DNA from: JAWWPY01 sp964412845
GTDB lineage: Bacteria > Actinomycetota > Actinomycetes > Streptosporangiales > Streptosporangiaceae
NCBI GenBank assembly: GCA_964412845.1
Contig: CAYPQM010000048.1
Coordinates: 1 to 40,397 of the forward strand
DNA length: 40,397 bases
Direction of reading: 5' to 3'
The notes below the pieces were generated by a model. It searched no databases. It was given only the letters and a program-made list of their open reading frames with translations, and had not been told where the DNA came from. Positions 9,057-17,013 of the stretch are shown here, in pieces; position 1 is the stretch's first letter, and every line of letters begins with the position of its first letter. A program made the translations under genes and the position numbers.

Positions 9057-10112
9057 TCACTTCCCCTTCATCGCGCCGGTCCGGCCCGCGGCGTCGGTGA
9101 TCCGCAGCCAGTACCCGACGGGGAAGAGCCGGACGTTCAGGTGCTCGTCCACCAGCCCCCACAGCCCACGGCGGGCGAACAGGGCGACAATGATCGCCAC
9201 CAGGCCGAGGATGATCAGGTACCACGCGTTGTACGAGGCCAGCGTCTGCTGCAGCACCATGTACACAGCAGTACCGAGGATCGGTCCCTCGATCGTGCCC
9301 AGTCCGCCGATGATGGTCACGAACGCCATCTCCGCGGTCCACTGCACGCTGAACACCGCGCCCGGCTGCACCTGGAGCTGGCTGATCGCCAGCAGGGCGC
9401 CTGCGGCGCCGCAGCCGGCGCCTGCCACCACGAACACCAGCAGCCTGGCCAGGCCGACCCGCGCCCCGGAACTGCGCGCGGCCACCTCGTCGTCGCGGAT
9501 GGCGGTGAGCACCAGGCCGAGCCTGCCGCGCAGCAGCAGGTAGATGGCGGCCAGGGCCACCACCGTGACGGCCAGCCCGGCCCAGTAGGTATACGCGGTG
9601 AGCAGCGCCGGGCTGAGCCCGGACAGGCCCGGCAGCGGCATGCCGGTCCCGCCGCCGATCGAGGAGAACTTCTCGATGATGAGCATGATGGTCGCGGCGA
9701 GTACCCAGGTGGCGATCGCGAAGTACCCGCTGCGCAGCCGGGAGACCAGCCACCACAGCGGCAGCGCCGCCACGCCGCAGCCGATCGCGGCGACGGGCAG
9801 CGCGGCAAATGGCGAGGTGCCGTGGATGGCGAGGATCAGCACGAAGTATGCGCCGAGTCCCACGAACGCCTGCTGCCCCACCGACACCAGGCCGGCGTAT
9901 CCCGCCAGCAGGTTCCACATGCTGGCCATCGTGAGCACGATGAACGCCTGCACGATGATGGCGGTGGTGCCCGAGTACACGATGTAAGGGAACAGCGCGA
10001 GGACCACGACGACGATCAGCGCGCCTGCCCCGGTCCAGGCGACGTTTCTGCGCGACCGGGCGACCCGGAAGCTTCCTGCTGGACGCACGGTGGTTTCCGA
10101 GACCAGGTTCAT
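9057..10112 (-). CDS. livM: Branched-chain amino acid type ABC transporter permease (LivM-like)
   Basis: Second membrane subunit of a LivHMGF-type importer. It has 351 residues with 8-10 hydrophobic helices. The LivM family segment with AYTYWAGLAVTVV, then GRLGLVLTAIRDDEVAARSSG (the coupling region that contacts the ATPase) and FVTIIGGLGTIEGPILGTA is evident. ATG 10112 overlaps the livH stop (ATGA), so it is coupled to livH. It is the last gene of the five-gene minus-strand operon and ends 40 bases from the convergent polyprenyl synthase gene. Confidence 0.93.
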   Translation of the reverse strand: MNLVSETTVRPAGSFRVARSRRNVAWTGAGALIVVVVLALFPYIVYSGTTAIIVQAFIVLTMASMWNLLAGYAGLVSVGQQAFVGLGAYFVLILAIHGTSPFAALPVAAIGCGVAALPLWWLVSRLRSGYFAIATWVLAATIMLIIEKFSSIGGGTGMPLPGLSGLSPALLTAYTYWAGLAVTVVALAAIYLLLRGRLGLVLTAIRDDEVAARSSGARVGLARLLVFVVAGAGCGAAGALLAISQLQVQPGAVFSVQWTAEMAFVTIIGGLGTIEGPILGTAVYMVLQQTLASYNAWYLIILGLVAIIVALFARRGLWGLVDEHLNVRLFPVGYWLRITDAAGRTGAMKGK

Positions 10113-10984
10113 GACTGTGCCCTCCGGCTGGTGAGGCCCTGCGGGCGCAGCACGAGCACGCCGAGGAACAGGATGTACCCGGCGAGGACCTCGTCGGAGA
10201 TGTTGATCTGGGCGCCGATCTGCTGAGCCACGCCCAGCACCACGCCGCCGAGCAGGGTGCCCCACAGCGAGCCGAGCCCGCCGATCACCACCGCCGCGAA
10301 CGCGAACAGCAGGATCGTGTCGGTGCCCGTGGTCGGTGAGAGCTGGGAGTACATGCCGTAGGCGATGCCGGCCAGCGCCACCGTGCCGAACGCCAGCGCC
10401 GCCGCGATGCCGAACACATGCCGGTAGTCGGCTCCGGCCAGCTGAGCCGCCTCCTGGTCGTCGGCCACGGCGCGGATCAGGCGGCCGTACTTGGACGCGG
10501 AGAGGAAGTACTGCAGCCCGAGCAGCACCACCACGGCGACCGCGAAGACGACCACGAGCAGGTAGCCGATCTGGATCTGCGAGCCGAGCGTGAACGAGCC
10601 GCTGACCAGGGCCAGCCCGGTGCCGATCGCGCGGCTGTTGGCGGTGAAGAACTGGAGCAGGCCGTTCTCGATCACCACTGACAGGCCGAAGGTGACCAGC
10701 AGCGTGATGAGCACGCTGCGGTCGAGCGCGCTCTGGATGACCGTGCGCTGCAGCACGTAGCCGAGCAGCGCCATCACCGGCACCACGATGAGGAAGGACC
10801 AGAGCACGGGGACGTGGGTGACGGTGATAATCCCGATCGCGACGTAGCCCGCAACCACCGCGAGGTCGCCGTGTGCGAGGTTCACGACCTTCATTACCCC
10901 GAACATCAGCGACAGCCCGCAGGCGAACAGCGCGTAGAGCCCGCCGGTCAGCACCCCCTGGATGATGGCGTTTACCCAGCCCAT
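10109..10984 (-). CDS. livH: Branched-chain amino acid type ABC transporter permease (LivH-like)
   Basis: First membrane subunit of the importer. It has 291 residues starting MGWVNAIIQGVLTGGLYAL, the typical LivH N-terminus, followed by GLSLMFGVMKVVNLAHGDL. The coupling loop LIRAVADDQEAAQLAG and the segment GGLGSLWGTLLGG near the C-terminus fit the family. The ATG is joined to the livF stop (TAATG). A diverged fragment of the same N-terminal region occurs near 14440-14538 on the plus strand. Confidence 0.93.
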   Translation of the reverse strand: MGWVNAIIQGVLTGGLYALFACGLSLMFGVMKVVNLAHGDLAVVAGYVAIGIITVTHVPVLWSFLIVVPVMALLGYVLQRTVIQSALDRSVLITLLVTFGLSVVIENGLLQFFTANSRAIGTGLALVSGSFTLGSQIQIGYLLVVVFAVAVVVLLGLQYFLSASKYGRLIRAVADDQEAAQLAGADYRHVFGIAAALAFGTVALAGIAYGMYSQLSPTTGTDTILLFAFAAVVIGGLGSLWGTLLGGVVLGVAQQIGAQINISDEVLAGYILFLGVLVLRPQGLTSRRAQS

Positions 10985-11808
10985 TACGGCTCACTCCCTT
11001 CACCGGACGGGCGGGCCGAGGCGGCGGGTGCCAGGCCGAAGTAGGCCGCCTCGACCTGGTCCGCCGTGACGTCGACGGGCCTGCTTTCCAGGGTGGTCCG
11101 GCCTTCCAGCAGGCAGTGGATGTGCGACGCCACCCGCAGGGCCTGGCTCACGTCCTGCTCGACGAGCAGCACCGTCAGGCCGGTCGCCAGGATCTGCGGC
11201 AGCATGCCGTAGATGCGCTGGACGACCACGGGCGCCAGGCCGAGCGACAGTTCGTCGAGCAGCAGTGCGCGGGGGTTGGCGACGAGTGCCCGGCCGATGG
11301 CGAGCGTCTGCTGCTCACCGCCGGAAAGCTGGGCGGTGAGCTGCTTGCGGCGCTCTCGCATCCAGCCGAACATCTCGTACACGCGCTCGATGGTCCACGG
11401 GCCCGGTCGCGCGTACGTCGCGCCGACCTGCAGGTTTTCCTCTACGGTCAGCGACCCGAACAGCCGCCTGCCTTCCGGCACCATGGCGATCCCGCGGGTG
11501 GCCCGGCGCTCGGGCCGCAGCCTGGTCACGTCCTGGCCGTCGAACAGGACCGAGCCCGTCGTCGGATGGTGCAGGCCGGCGATCGTCCGCAGCAGCGTCG
11601 ACTTGCCCGCGCCGTTCGCGCCGATGATCGCGTAGACCTCGCCGGGAAACACCCGCAGCGAGATTGCGTTAAGGGCCCGGAGCTGCCCGTGGTGCACGAC
11701 CAGGTCGCGGACCTCCAGCAGCGGCGTGCCGCTTTCCGGCCGCTCTCCGCCCCCCACCCGCCTCCCCTTTCCCTCTCCATTTTCCCCCTTCGCTGCCGGT
11801 CCGGTCAC
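10984..11808 (-). CDS. livF: ABC transporter ATP-binding protein (LivF-like)
   Basis: ATPase subunit of the importer. It has 274 residues with Walker A GANGAGKS at 63-70, signature LSGGEQQ and Walker B LLLDELSLGL; the LivF-specific C-terminus with LLVEQDVSQAL is present. GTG 11808 overlaps the livG stop. The first 28 residues are hydrophilic and Gly-rich, so a start further inside is possible, but I see no better ribosome site. Confidence 0.92.
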   Translation of the reverse strand: MTGPAAKGENGEGKGRRVGGGERPESGTPLLEVRDLVVHHGQLRALNAISLRVFPGEVYAIIGANGAGKSTLLRTIAGLHHPTTGSVLFDGQDVTRLRPERRATRGIAMVPEGRRLFGSLTVEENLQVGATYARPGPWTIERVYEMFGWMRERRKQLTAQLSGGEQQTLAIGRALVANPRALLLDELSLGLAPVVVQRIYGMLPQILATGLTVLLVEQDVSQALRVASHIHCLLEGRTTLESRPVDVTADQVEAAYFGLAPAASARPSGEGSEP

Positions 11809-12614
11809 GGCTCGCTCCGTTCCCCGGCCGCCGTCCCGTCCCCCGGCGCGGCCGGGGGTGCCCCCAGGGACCCGCCGGCCAGCGCCGCGGTGACCTCGGT
11901 GCCGAGGAAGATCTCGCGGACCGCCGGGTCGGCCAGCACGGTGGCAGGCTCGCCGTCGCCGACGAACTTGCCGCCGGCCAGGCAGATCAGCCGGCCCACC
12001 ACGGGGGTGAGCGCGCGCACGACGTGCTCGATCCAGATCACCGCCGTCCCCTCGGCGTTGACGCCGCGGACGATCTCGACCAGCTGGGCGACCTCAGGGT
12101 CGGTGAGGCCGCCTGCCACCTCGTCCAGCAGCAGCAGCGTGGGCTGCGTGGCGAGAGCGCGGGCCAGTTCCAGCCGCTTGCGCTGCAGCAGGCCGAGCCG
12201 TTCGGCGGGCAGGTTCGCCTGGCCGGAGATGCCGGTCCGGTCCAGTGCCTCGACCGCTGCCGCGTAGCTGGCCCGCCGCCGCAGCCCGCCGCCCTGCTGG
12301 GCGGCGACGAGCAGGTTCTCGAACACGGTCATGTCCCCGAACGGTCGCGGCACCTGGTACGTGCGGCCGATGCCGAGCCGGCACCGCGCGGCCGCGTCCA
12401 GCTTGGTGACCGTGCGTCCGGCGAAGCGGACCTCACCCGCGTCGGGGGCGAGATCACCGGAGATGAGGCCGAACAGGCTCGTCTTGCCCGCGCCGTTCGG
12501 CCCCACGATTCCGACCGTGTCCCCTGGGCCGACGGCCAGCGCCAGGTCCTCCGCGATGACGACCCGGCCGAACCGTTTCGCCACGTGGCCGAGCTCGAGC
12601 AGCGGGCCCGTCAT
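11805..12614 (-). CDS. livG: ABC transporter ATP-binding protein (LivG-like)
   Basis: Second ATPase of the importer. It has 269 residues with Walker A GPNGAGKT at 38-45 and Walker B LLLLDEVAGGL. The ABC signature is degenerate: where most ABC proteins have LSGGQ, this protein has ERLGLLQRKRLELARAL, a variation seen in LivG proteins of this kind. The last 30 residues are Ala/Gly/Pro-rich. It starts 4 bases after the substrate-binding protein gene ends and overlaps livF, so it is within the operon. Confidence 0.92.
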   Translation of the reverse strand: MTGPLLELGHVAKRFGRVVIAEDLALAVGPGDTVGIVGPNGAGKTSLFGLISGDLAPDAGEVRFAGRTVTKLDAAARCRLGIGRTYQVPRPFGDMTVFENLLVAAQQGGGLRRRASYAAAVEALDRTGISGQANLPAERLGLLQRKRLELARALATQPTLLLLDEVAGGLTDPEVAQLVEIVRGVNAEGTAVIWIEHVVRALTPVVGRLICLAGGKFVGDGEPATVLADPAVREIFLGTEVTAALAGGSLGAPPAAPGDGTAAGERSEP

Positions 12615-12618
12615 CCGG

Positions 12619-13983
12619 TCACGGGTTAGTCGGCTTCAGGTCGGCGGTGATCTTCGCCTGCGGCTGCAGCGTGTTGTCGACGACCTGCATCTCCAGCGGG
12701 TACTTGGTTCCCTTCTGCCACTGCACGCCGACCGGCGGGGTGATCGCCACGCCCGGCGCTGGGCCGCCGGAGGCGAAGTTCAGCGGCCCGGCCAGCGCCT
12801 GGATGTTCACCTTGTGGATGGCGTCGGCGACCTCGGCCTTGTCGTGCGGGTCGCTCACCGAGGTGAGGGCCGCATGGGCGGCCTCGAAGAGGCTGTAGTT
12901 GCTGATGTTGGAGTTCCACTGCCCCTTGGTCGTGGCCTCGAATTCGGTGGCCATCTGCTGGCAGGTCTCCCCGGTGAACGAGGACTTCCACGGCAGCGAC
13001 GGCACCCACCATGCGTCGGTGGCCACGTTGTCCACCAGGCTCCCGAGCGCGTAGGCGTCGGGCGGGAACAGCAGCACCTTGGCCACGGTGGCCAGCTTCG
13101 GCTTGAAGCCCTGCTGCACCGACTGCTTCCACATGGTGGCGAAGTCGGGCGGCAGCGGCACGTTGGTGAAGAAGTCGGCGTTGGCCGACTTGAACGCGGA
13201 GATCATCGAGGAGTAGTTCGTGGTCCCGTCGGGGTAGGGCGAGGACACCTCGAACTTGTAGCCCGCCGCCTTGGCGATCGGCGGGAACACCGCGCGGAAC
13301 GCGTTGCCGTCCGAGTCGTTGGGGAACGCGGCGGCGACTACCTTGTCGGTGTGCAGCTGGGAGTGGATCCGGTCCCACATCGGGATGAAGGCCTTGACCA
13401 GGTGCTCGGCGCCAAGGAAGTACATCACCACATACTTGGGCTTGAGCGTCGGCTTCTGCGGGTTGCCCCCCAGGTTGGCGTACCAGGCCTCCCACGGGAT
13501 GTTCGCGCAGATCAGCGGCGTGCCCAGGGATTCGGCCTGGCTGGCCACCGCGTTGACGGTCTCCGGCGTGGACGACGCCAGCAGCAGATTCACGCCGTCG
13601 TTCAGGATGGCCGTCTTGGCCAGGTCCCCGGCCCGGGTCGGGCTGGACTGGGTGTCGTAGGACTTGATGGTGACCGAGTAGGTCTTGCTGCCGATCTTGA
13701 ACCCGTTCTTGTACGGGGTGGTCTGCTTGATTTTGGAAGTCACCCAGTTGTCTGGCGCACCGAACCCGGCCAGGGGACCGGTCAGCGGGTGGATCCAGCC
13801 GATCGTGATGGCCTTGGTGCCGCCCGACCCGGAACTGCCGCCCTTGATGCTGGAACTGCACGCCTGGAGCAGCCCGCCGACCCCCATGACGGTTGCGCCG
13901 GCGCCCCCCGCGCGCAGCAGGCCCCGTCGGCTGATGCCGCCGGCTGGGCTAGTGCTGTCGGATTGTGCAGACTGGTCACTCAT
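12619..13983 (-). CDS. Substrate-binding lipoprotein of the LivHMGF-type importer
   Basis: Extracytoplasmic type 1 periplasmic-binding protein that delivers the ligand to the permease. It has 454 residues. The N-terminus has a twin-arginine motif (RRGLLR, RR at 19-20), a hydrophobic stretch and a lipobox LLQAC with Cys42, so it is likely exported by Tat and lipid-anchored. The following SSSIKGGSSGSGG stretch is a flexible linker. The mature part (from ITIGWIHPLTGPLAGFG) has the family fold. An AAGGAG ribosome site lies 11 bases before the ATG. First gene of the operon. The ligand is unknown; the family also takes amides, urea and aromatic compounds. Confidence 0.9.
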   Translation of the reverse strand: MSDQSAQSDSTSPAGGISRRGLLRAGGAGATVMGVGGLLQACSSSIKGGSSGSGGTKAITIGWIHPLTGPLAGFGAPDNWVTSKIKQTTPYKNGFKIGSKTYSVTIKSYDTQSSPTRAGDLAKTAILNDGVNLLLASSTPETVNAVASQAESLGTPLICANIPWEAWYANLGGNPQKPTLKPKYVVMYFLGAEHLVKAFIPMWDRIHSQLHTDKVVAAAFPNDSDGNAFRAVFPPIAKAAGYKFEVSSPYPDGTTNYSSMISAFKSANADFFTNVPLPPDFATMWKQSVQQGFKPKLATVAKVLLFPPDAYALGSLVDNVATDAWWVPSLPWKSSFTGETCQQMATEFEATTKGQWNSNISNYSLFEAAHAALTSVSDPHDKAEVADAIHKVNIQALAGPLNFASGGPAPGVAITPPVGVQWQKGTKYPLEMQVVDNTLQPQAKITADLKPTNP

Positions 13984-14133
13984 CCGTAATCGATCTCCTT
14001 ATGAGGTCGCGCCGGGAGGCGCGGGACCGCCTATGTGGGGACACCGGTGGTGTCCCTGGCCTGGGGCATGGCTGCTCGGAGTCGTGAGGCTAACATCACC
14101 AGAATTCCGGCGCGGCGCACTTGTTGCATCCTA

Positions 14134-14148
14134 TGAGAATCACTTTCA
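14134..14148. promoter_or_regulatory. Zur-box-like palindrome
   Basis: The 15-base site TGAGAATCACTTTCA matches the actinobacterial Zur consensus as I recall it (TGAAAATCATTTTCA) at 13 of 15 positions and has the same 7-1-7 symmetry. It lies 151 bases upstream of the substrate-binding protein gene (minus) and 500 bases before msrA. Zur would make the target zinc-repressed. Which gene it serves, if any, is not clear; it could belong to a lost gene. Confidence 0.45.
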
Positions 14149-14439
14149 TTTACTGAGTCTTATCGGCAAGCGCAGCGAGCGTGCGGCCTTGTGGCTGCAC
14201 GGGACCTCGGTGCGGGAACGCCTGGTGTGCGGGCCCTTATGGCTTTTATTATTGGTGGACTGCTGCCGCTCGGTGAAGCATGCTTTGCGGAGCGCTGCGG
14301 TACGGAGACCGTCCGGCGAAGGCGCCGGCGGACGGGTGCCACGTTCGCTTTGCGAACGATCGTGCATAACTTGAACAGCATGCCACCATGCCTGCCCGTA
14401 CATAGTCAACGGCCGTTATGCAACTGTTGTCACCGCCCA

Positions 14440-14538
14440 GGGAGCCTGCTGACCGGCGGGTTGTACGCACTGTCCGCCCGCGGCTTGTCGCTGACGTTCG
14501 GCGTCATGAAGGTCATCAACCCGGCGCACCCTGACACC
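14440..14538 (+). pseudogene. Fragment of a livH-like permease gene
   Basis: In the plus frame this stretch reads LLTGGLYALSARGLSLTFG, then VMKVINPAHPD, nearly the same as residues 11-40 of the intact LivH encoded at 10109-10984. The match stops after about 33 codons and nothing of the remaining 250 residues follows. There is no ribosome site or start codon at the right place. It is a relic of a duplicated or displaced permease gene, and by chance it is in frame with msrA downstream. Confidence 0.8.
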
Positions 14539-14637
14539 CCGGCCCGCCAGCGTGCGCTCCCGGCTGGCGGCCTCCTGTCCCGGGAAGATCCAGCGCCCGT
14601 TGACGCTTATCTTCTGGTGGAATCGAAGGAGGACACG

Positions 14638-15303
14638 GTGGCCATATTTGGCTCGCACAAGACGCGGATGATCACGCCGGAGGACGCACTGCCCGGGCGT
14701 TCGACACCGCTGCCGGTACCCGCGCGGCACGAGGTGCTCGGCACACCGCTCCAGCCGCCCTATCCCGAGGGCATGCAGGTCGCCGAGTTCGCGCTCGGCT
14801 GCTTCTGGGGCGAGGAGCGCACGTACTGGCAGACGCCGGGAGTCTTTTCCACGTCGGTCGGCTACGAGGGGGGCTACACGCCTAACCCGAGCTACGAGGA
14901 GGTCTGCTCCGGGCGGACCGGGCACGCGGAGACCGTCCGCGTGGTGTTCGACCCGGCGAAGGTCTCCTACCGTGACCTGCTCAAGGTGTTCTGGGAGTCG
15001 CATGACCCCACCCAGGGGATGCGCCAGGGTAACGATGTCGGCTCGCAGTACCGTTCGGTGATCTTCTACAGTTCCGACGAGCAGCGAGCGGCGGCGCAGC
15101 AGTCACGGACGGCCTACCAGCACAAGCTGACCGAGGCCGGTTATGGCGAGATCAGCACGGAGATCGTGCCGGCCGGCGAGTTCTACTTCGCCGAGGCGTA
15201 TCACCAGCAGTACCTGGCGGATACCAAGAACCCGCACGGGTACTGCCCCGCCAACGGCACGGGCGTAACCTGCCCTGTTGGAGTGATCCGAGCCGACGGC
15301 TGA
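14638..15303 (+). CDS. msrA: Peptide-methionine (S)-S-oxide reductase MsrA
   Basis: Repairs methionine-S-sulfoxide in oxidised proteins in the cytoplasm. It has 221 residues from GTG 14638, chosen for the GAAGGAGG ribosome site just upstream. The catalytic motif GCFWG has Cys55. Further MsrA marks are VGYEGG, HAETVRVVFDP, FWESHDPTQ and GSQYRS. Two C-terminal cysteines (about 203 and 212, in GYCPANGTGVTCP) are the expected recycling pair. The last 110 bases of the gene are repeated in diverged form twice downstream (15310 and 16851), which suggests that the 3' end has been exchanged or duplicated by incoming DNA. Confidence 0.95.
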   Translation: MAIFGSHKTRMITPEDALPGRSTPLPVPARHEVLGTPLQPPYPEGMQVAEFALGCFWGEERTYWQTPGVFSTSVGYEGGYTPNPSYEEVCSGRTGHAETVRVVFDPAKVSYRDLLKVFWESHDPTQGMRQGNDVGSQYRSVIFYSSDEQRAAAQQSRTAYQHKLTEAGYGEISTEIVPAGEFYFAEAYHQQYLADTKNPHGYCPANGTGVTCPVGVIRADG

Positions 15304-15309
15304 GGCGCG

Positions 15310-15400
15310 CTACCACCAGCAGTATCTCTCAAGCAATAAGGACCCCTACGGCTACTGCCCGGATCATGGGACAGGCGTGTCCTGCCCCGATCGGGGTCGG
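15310..15400 (+). pseudogene. Diverged second copy of the msrA 3' end
   Basis: Directly after the msrA stop the sequence reads YHQQYLSSNKDPYGYCPDHG, then TGVSCP, the same stretch as MsrA residues about 188-213. After this the frame is lost: a shift is needed to keep reading the expected Gly-Val-Ile. No catalytic part precedes it. At base level it is closer to the third copy at 16851 in its first 30 bases (shared GCTACCACCAGCAGTATCT) than to the end of the intact gene. Confidence 0.85.
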
Positions 15401-15466
15401 CGTGATCGCCGGGACCGGCGTAAGGGGGGCCCCGCCGAGAGCTGACGACACACCGTCGGACGGCGC

Positions 15467-15496
15467 GCGTGCCCAGAGTTGCGGGCACGCCCTGTT
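15467..15496 (+). terminator. Candidate terminator after msrA
   Basis: GCGTGCCC and GGGCACGC form a perfect 8-base stem with an 8-base loop, followed by CCTGTTT. It could end the msrA transcript about 165 bases after the stop codon. The T tract is short, as is common in high-GC Gram-positives. Confidence 0.5.
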
Positions 15497-15590
15497 TGTG
15501 CCGGGGGCCGGTGCTCGGGGAGGTGGCTAAGTGGCGACCTGGCGCTGGCGGCGGCGGACCACAGCTCTGATTACTGCTCGTAGGTCATGG

Positions 15591-15630
15591 TAGACATGTA
15601 TACATATGTAGCATGTATGGTCTTAACCAT
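15591..15630 (+). promoter_or_regulatory. Leaderless promoter and overlapping operators of the small GntR gene
   Basis: TAGACA (15591-15596) and TATGGT (15616-15621) look like -35 and -10 boxes, with the -10 box ending 7 bases before ATG 15629, so the mRNA would start at or next to the start codon. Two overlapping perfect palindromes, ATGTATACAT (15596-15605) and TACATATGTA (15601-15610), sit in the spacer, and ATGGT-CTTA-ACCAT (15617-15630) spans the -10 box and the ATG. GT-N-AC-centred palindromes are typical GntR operators, so autoregulation is likely. Confidence 0.6.
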
Positions 15631-15991
15631 GAAGACTGGCCTTGGCAAGCAGGATGGGACGGCGGATGGTCGGCCTCTGTATCTGCGGATAGCTGCCACG
15701 CTCCGCGCTGAGATCGACAGGGGTGAGCGGGCGCCAGGATCCTGGATCCCATCGATAGCGGAGCTTGGGAGGCAGTTCAACGCTAGTCAGCTCACAGTTC
15801 GAAGAGCACTCGGTCTTCTTGAGGACGAAGGAAAGATCTCGGTCCAGCACGGGGTCGGCACCTGGGTCCTCGACCGACAGCCGGACGAACTGGATCCGTT
15901 GCTGGACGAGGTCAGTCGAATCCGCGATCTAGCAACGAGCCTGATTGGCCGTATCGAAACCATGCGCCAGAACAGGCAGGCAGGGGCGTGA
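15629..15991 (+). CDS. Small GntR-type winged-helix regulator
   Basis: DNA-binding repressor of 120 residues. Residues about 15-80 form the GntR winged helix (PLYLRIAATLRAEIDRGE, IPSIAELGRQFNASQLTVRR, then the wing HGVGTWV). There is only a short helical tail after it and no effector domain, so it probably answers to protein or DNA context rather than a metabolite. I prefer ATG 15629 to the upstream ATG at 15587, because promoter and palindromic operators lie between them and there is no ribosome site for either. It is followed by tandem hairpins and a NYN nuclease gene in the same direction. Such small GntR proteins are common in actinomycete mobile elements. Confidence 0.8.
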   Translation: MKTGLGKQDGTADGRPLYLRIAATLRAEIDRGERAPGSWIPSIAELGRQFNASQLTVRRALGLLEDEGKISVQHGVGTWVLDRQPDELDPLLDEVSRIRDLATSLIGRIETMRQNRQAGA

Positions 15992-16070
15992 AGCCCTGAC
16001 CGGCTCTTGAGCGTCATGCCGGTGACGGCAGTGATGTCTAGGCTCATGGTGCTCGGGCTCAAATAAAACG

Positions 16071-16111
16071 ACGGCCCCTTGCGGGGCCGTCAGGCCGGTC
16101 CGAGGACCGGC
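16071..16111 (+). terminator. Two tandem hairpins between the GntR and NYN genes
   Basis: ACGGCCCC-TTGC-GGGGCCGT (16071-16090) is followed at once by GCCGGTC-CGAG-GACCGGC (16094-16111). Both stems are perfect. An A-rich stretch AAATAAAA lies just before, and no T tract follows. They could end the GntR transcript, or act as a folded leader for the NYN gene that starts 52 bases later. Twin GC hairpins of this form occur in actinophages and mobile elements. Confidence 0.6.
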
Positions 16112-16163
16112 GGGGTTACCCCAGTATAACCAGATCCCGTCAGAGTATGTTCCGAGGAGCACC

Positions 16164-16778
16164 ATGGCCACCGTCATCGCCTATGTGGATGGGTTCAATC
16201 TGTACCACGGGCTCCACGACAAGTATGGGCGACGGTATCTCTGGCTGGATCTCCAGCACCTGGTCCAGCGTGTGCGGCCCAGCGACCAGATCCTGGCCGT
16301 CCGATATTTCACTGCGGAGGTGAAAGACGATCCCGGCGCGCTCGCGCGACAGCGTACATACCTGGCCGCGCTCGAAGCTCACAGCGGCGTGGTCGAAGTC
16401 ATTCTCGGCCGCTACCAGACCAAGAGGATGTCCTGTCGCCACTGCGGCAACGTCTGGACCAGTTACGAGGAGAAGGAGACCGACGTCAACATCGCGGTCG
16501 CGCTCGTTGCTGATGCGGCAGCGTCCGCGTCTGACATTGCTCTGGTCGTTTCCGCAGACAGCGATCTGTGCCCGGCGATTCGGACAGCGCGGTCTCTTAA
16601 CCCCAAGCGACGGATGATCGCTGCCTTCCCACCACGCCGCAGTTCGTTCGAGATCCGCTCGCTCATCCGTAAGCCCTTCACACTCGCGGCTGTCGACCTG
16701 CGCAACTCGCTTCTGCCAGAGGTCGTCACAGACCCGGCCAGGGGTTCGGTCCACAAGCGGCCCGGCAAGTGGCGCTGA
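16164..16778 (+). CDS. NYN-domain (PIN-like) putative ribonuclease
   Basis: Likely metal-dependent nuclease of the NYN/PIN-like superfamily, 204 residues. The acidic site residues are visible: D9 in YVDGFN, D107 in KETDVN, and D132/D134 in SADSD. A CRHC pair at 91-94 may be half of a zinc site. GAGGAG lies 4 bases before the ATG. It sits with a small GntR gene between two displaced msrA tails, so the pair looks like cargo of a former mobile element. The target RNA and the purpose (defence, RNA decay, element control) are unknown. Confidence 0.8.
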   Translation: MATVIAYVDGFNLYHGLHDKYGRRYLWLDLQHLVQRVRPSDQILAVRYFTAEVKDDPGALARQRTYLAALEAHSGVVEVILGRYQTKRMSCRHCGNVWTSYEEKETDVNIAVALVADAAASASDIALVVSADSDLCPAIRTARSLNPKRRMIAAFPPRRSSFEIRSLIRKPFTLAAVDLRNSLLPEVVTDPARGSVHKRPGKWR

Positions 16779-16850
16779 CCGTGGCGCATGTGGCCGTATC
16801 GGTCATGGGGGTTAACCTGCATCGTGCGGTCAGGAGTTCCGACAGTCATC

Positions 16851-16958
16851 GCTACCACCAGCAGTATCTTTCAAGCAACAAAAACCCGCACGGGTACTGC
16901 CCGGCCAAACGGCACGGGCGTGTCCTGTCCCGTGGGTGTCATCCCCGCTGACGGCTGA
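16851..16958 (+). pseudogene. Third copy of the msrA 3' end, frameshifted
   Basis: The sequence begins YHQQYLSSNKNPHGYCPA and, if one extra A in the run at 16906-16909 is ignored, continues NGTGVSCPVGVIPADG and a TGA at 16956-16958. So it keeps the end of MsrA down to the stop codon, differing from the intact gene by a few residues (SSN for ADT, S for T, P for R). Nothing of the catalytic domain precedes it; upstream is the end of the NYN gene. Confidence 0.85.
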
Positions 16959-17013
16959 GGCTGTCTGTCTAAGTAGCGGGCTGCCAGGGCTGCACGATGG
17001 GCTCTGCGGCCCG

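Larger units (their letters stand above)
13984..14637. other. Gene-free stretch between the ABC operon and msrA
   Basis: About 650 bases without a convincing complete gene. It must hold the promoter of the minus-strand ABC operon. It also holds a Zur-box-like palindrome (14134-14148), a perfect AAGCATGCTT palindrome (14276-14285), a CCGTCCG/CGGACGG hairpin near 14308-14336, a CGTTCGC-TTT-GCGAACG inverted repeat (14342-14358) and a fragment of a livH-like gene (14440-14538). The plus frame stays open from 14191 into msrA, but the part before 14440 resembles no family I know. Confidence 0.6.
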
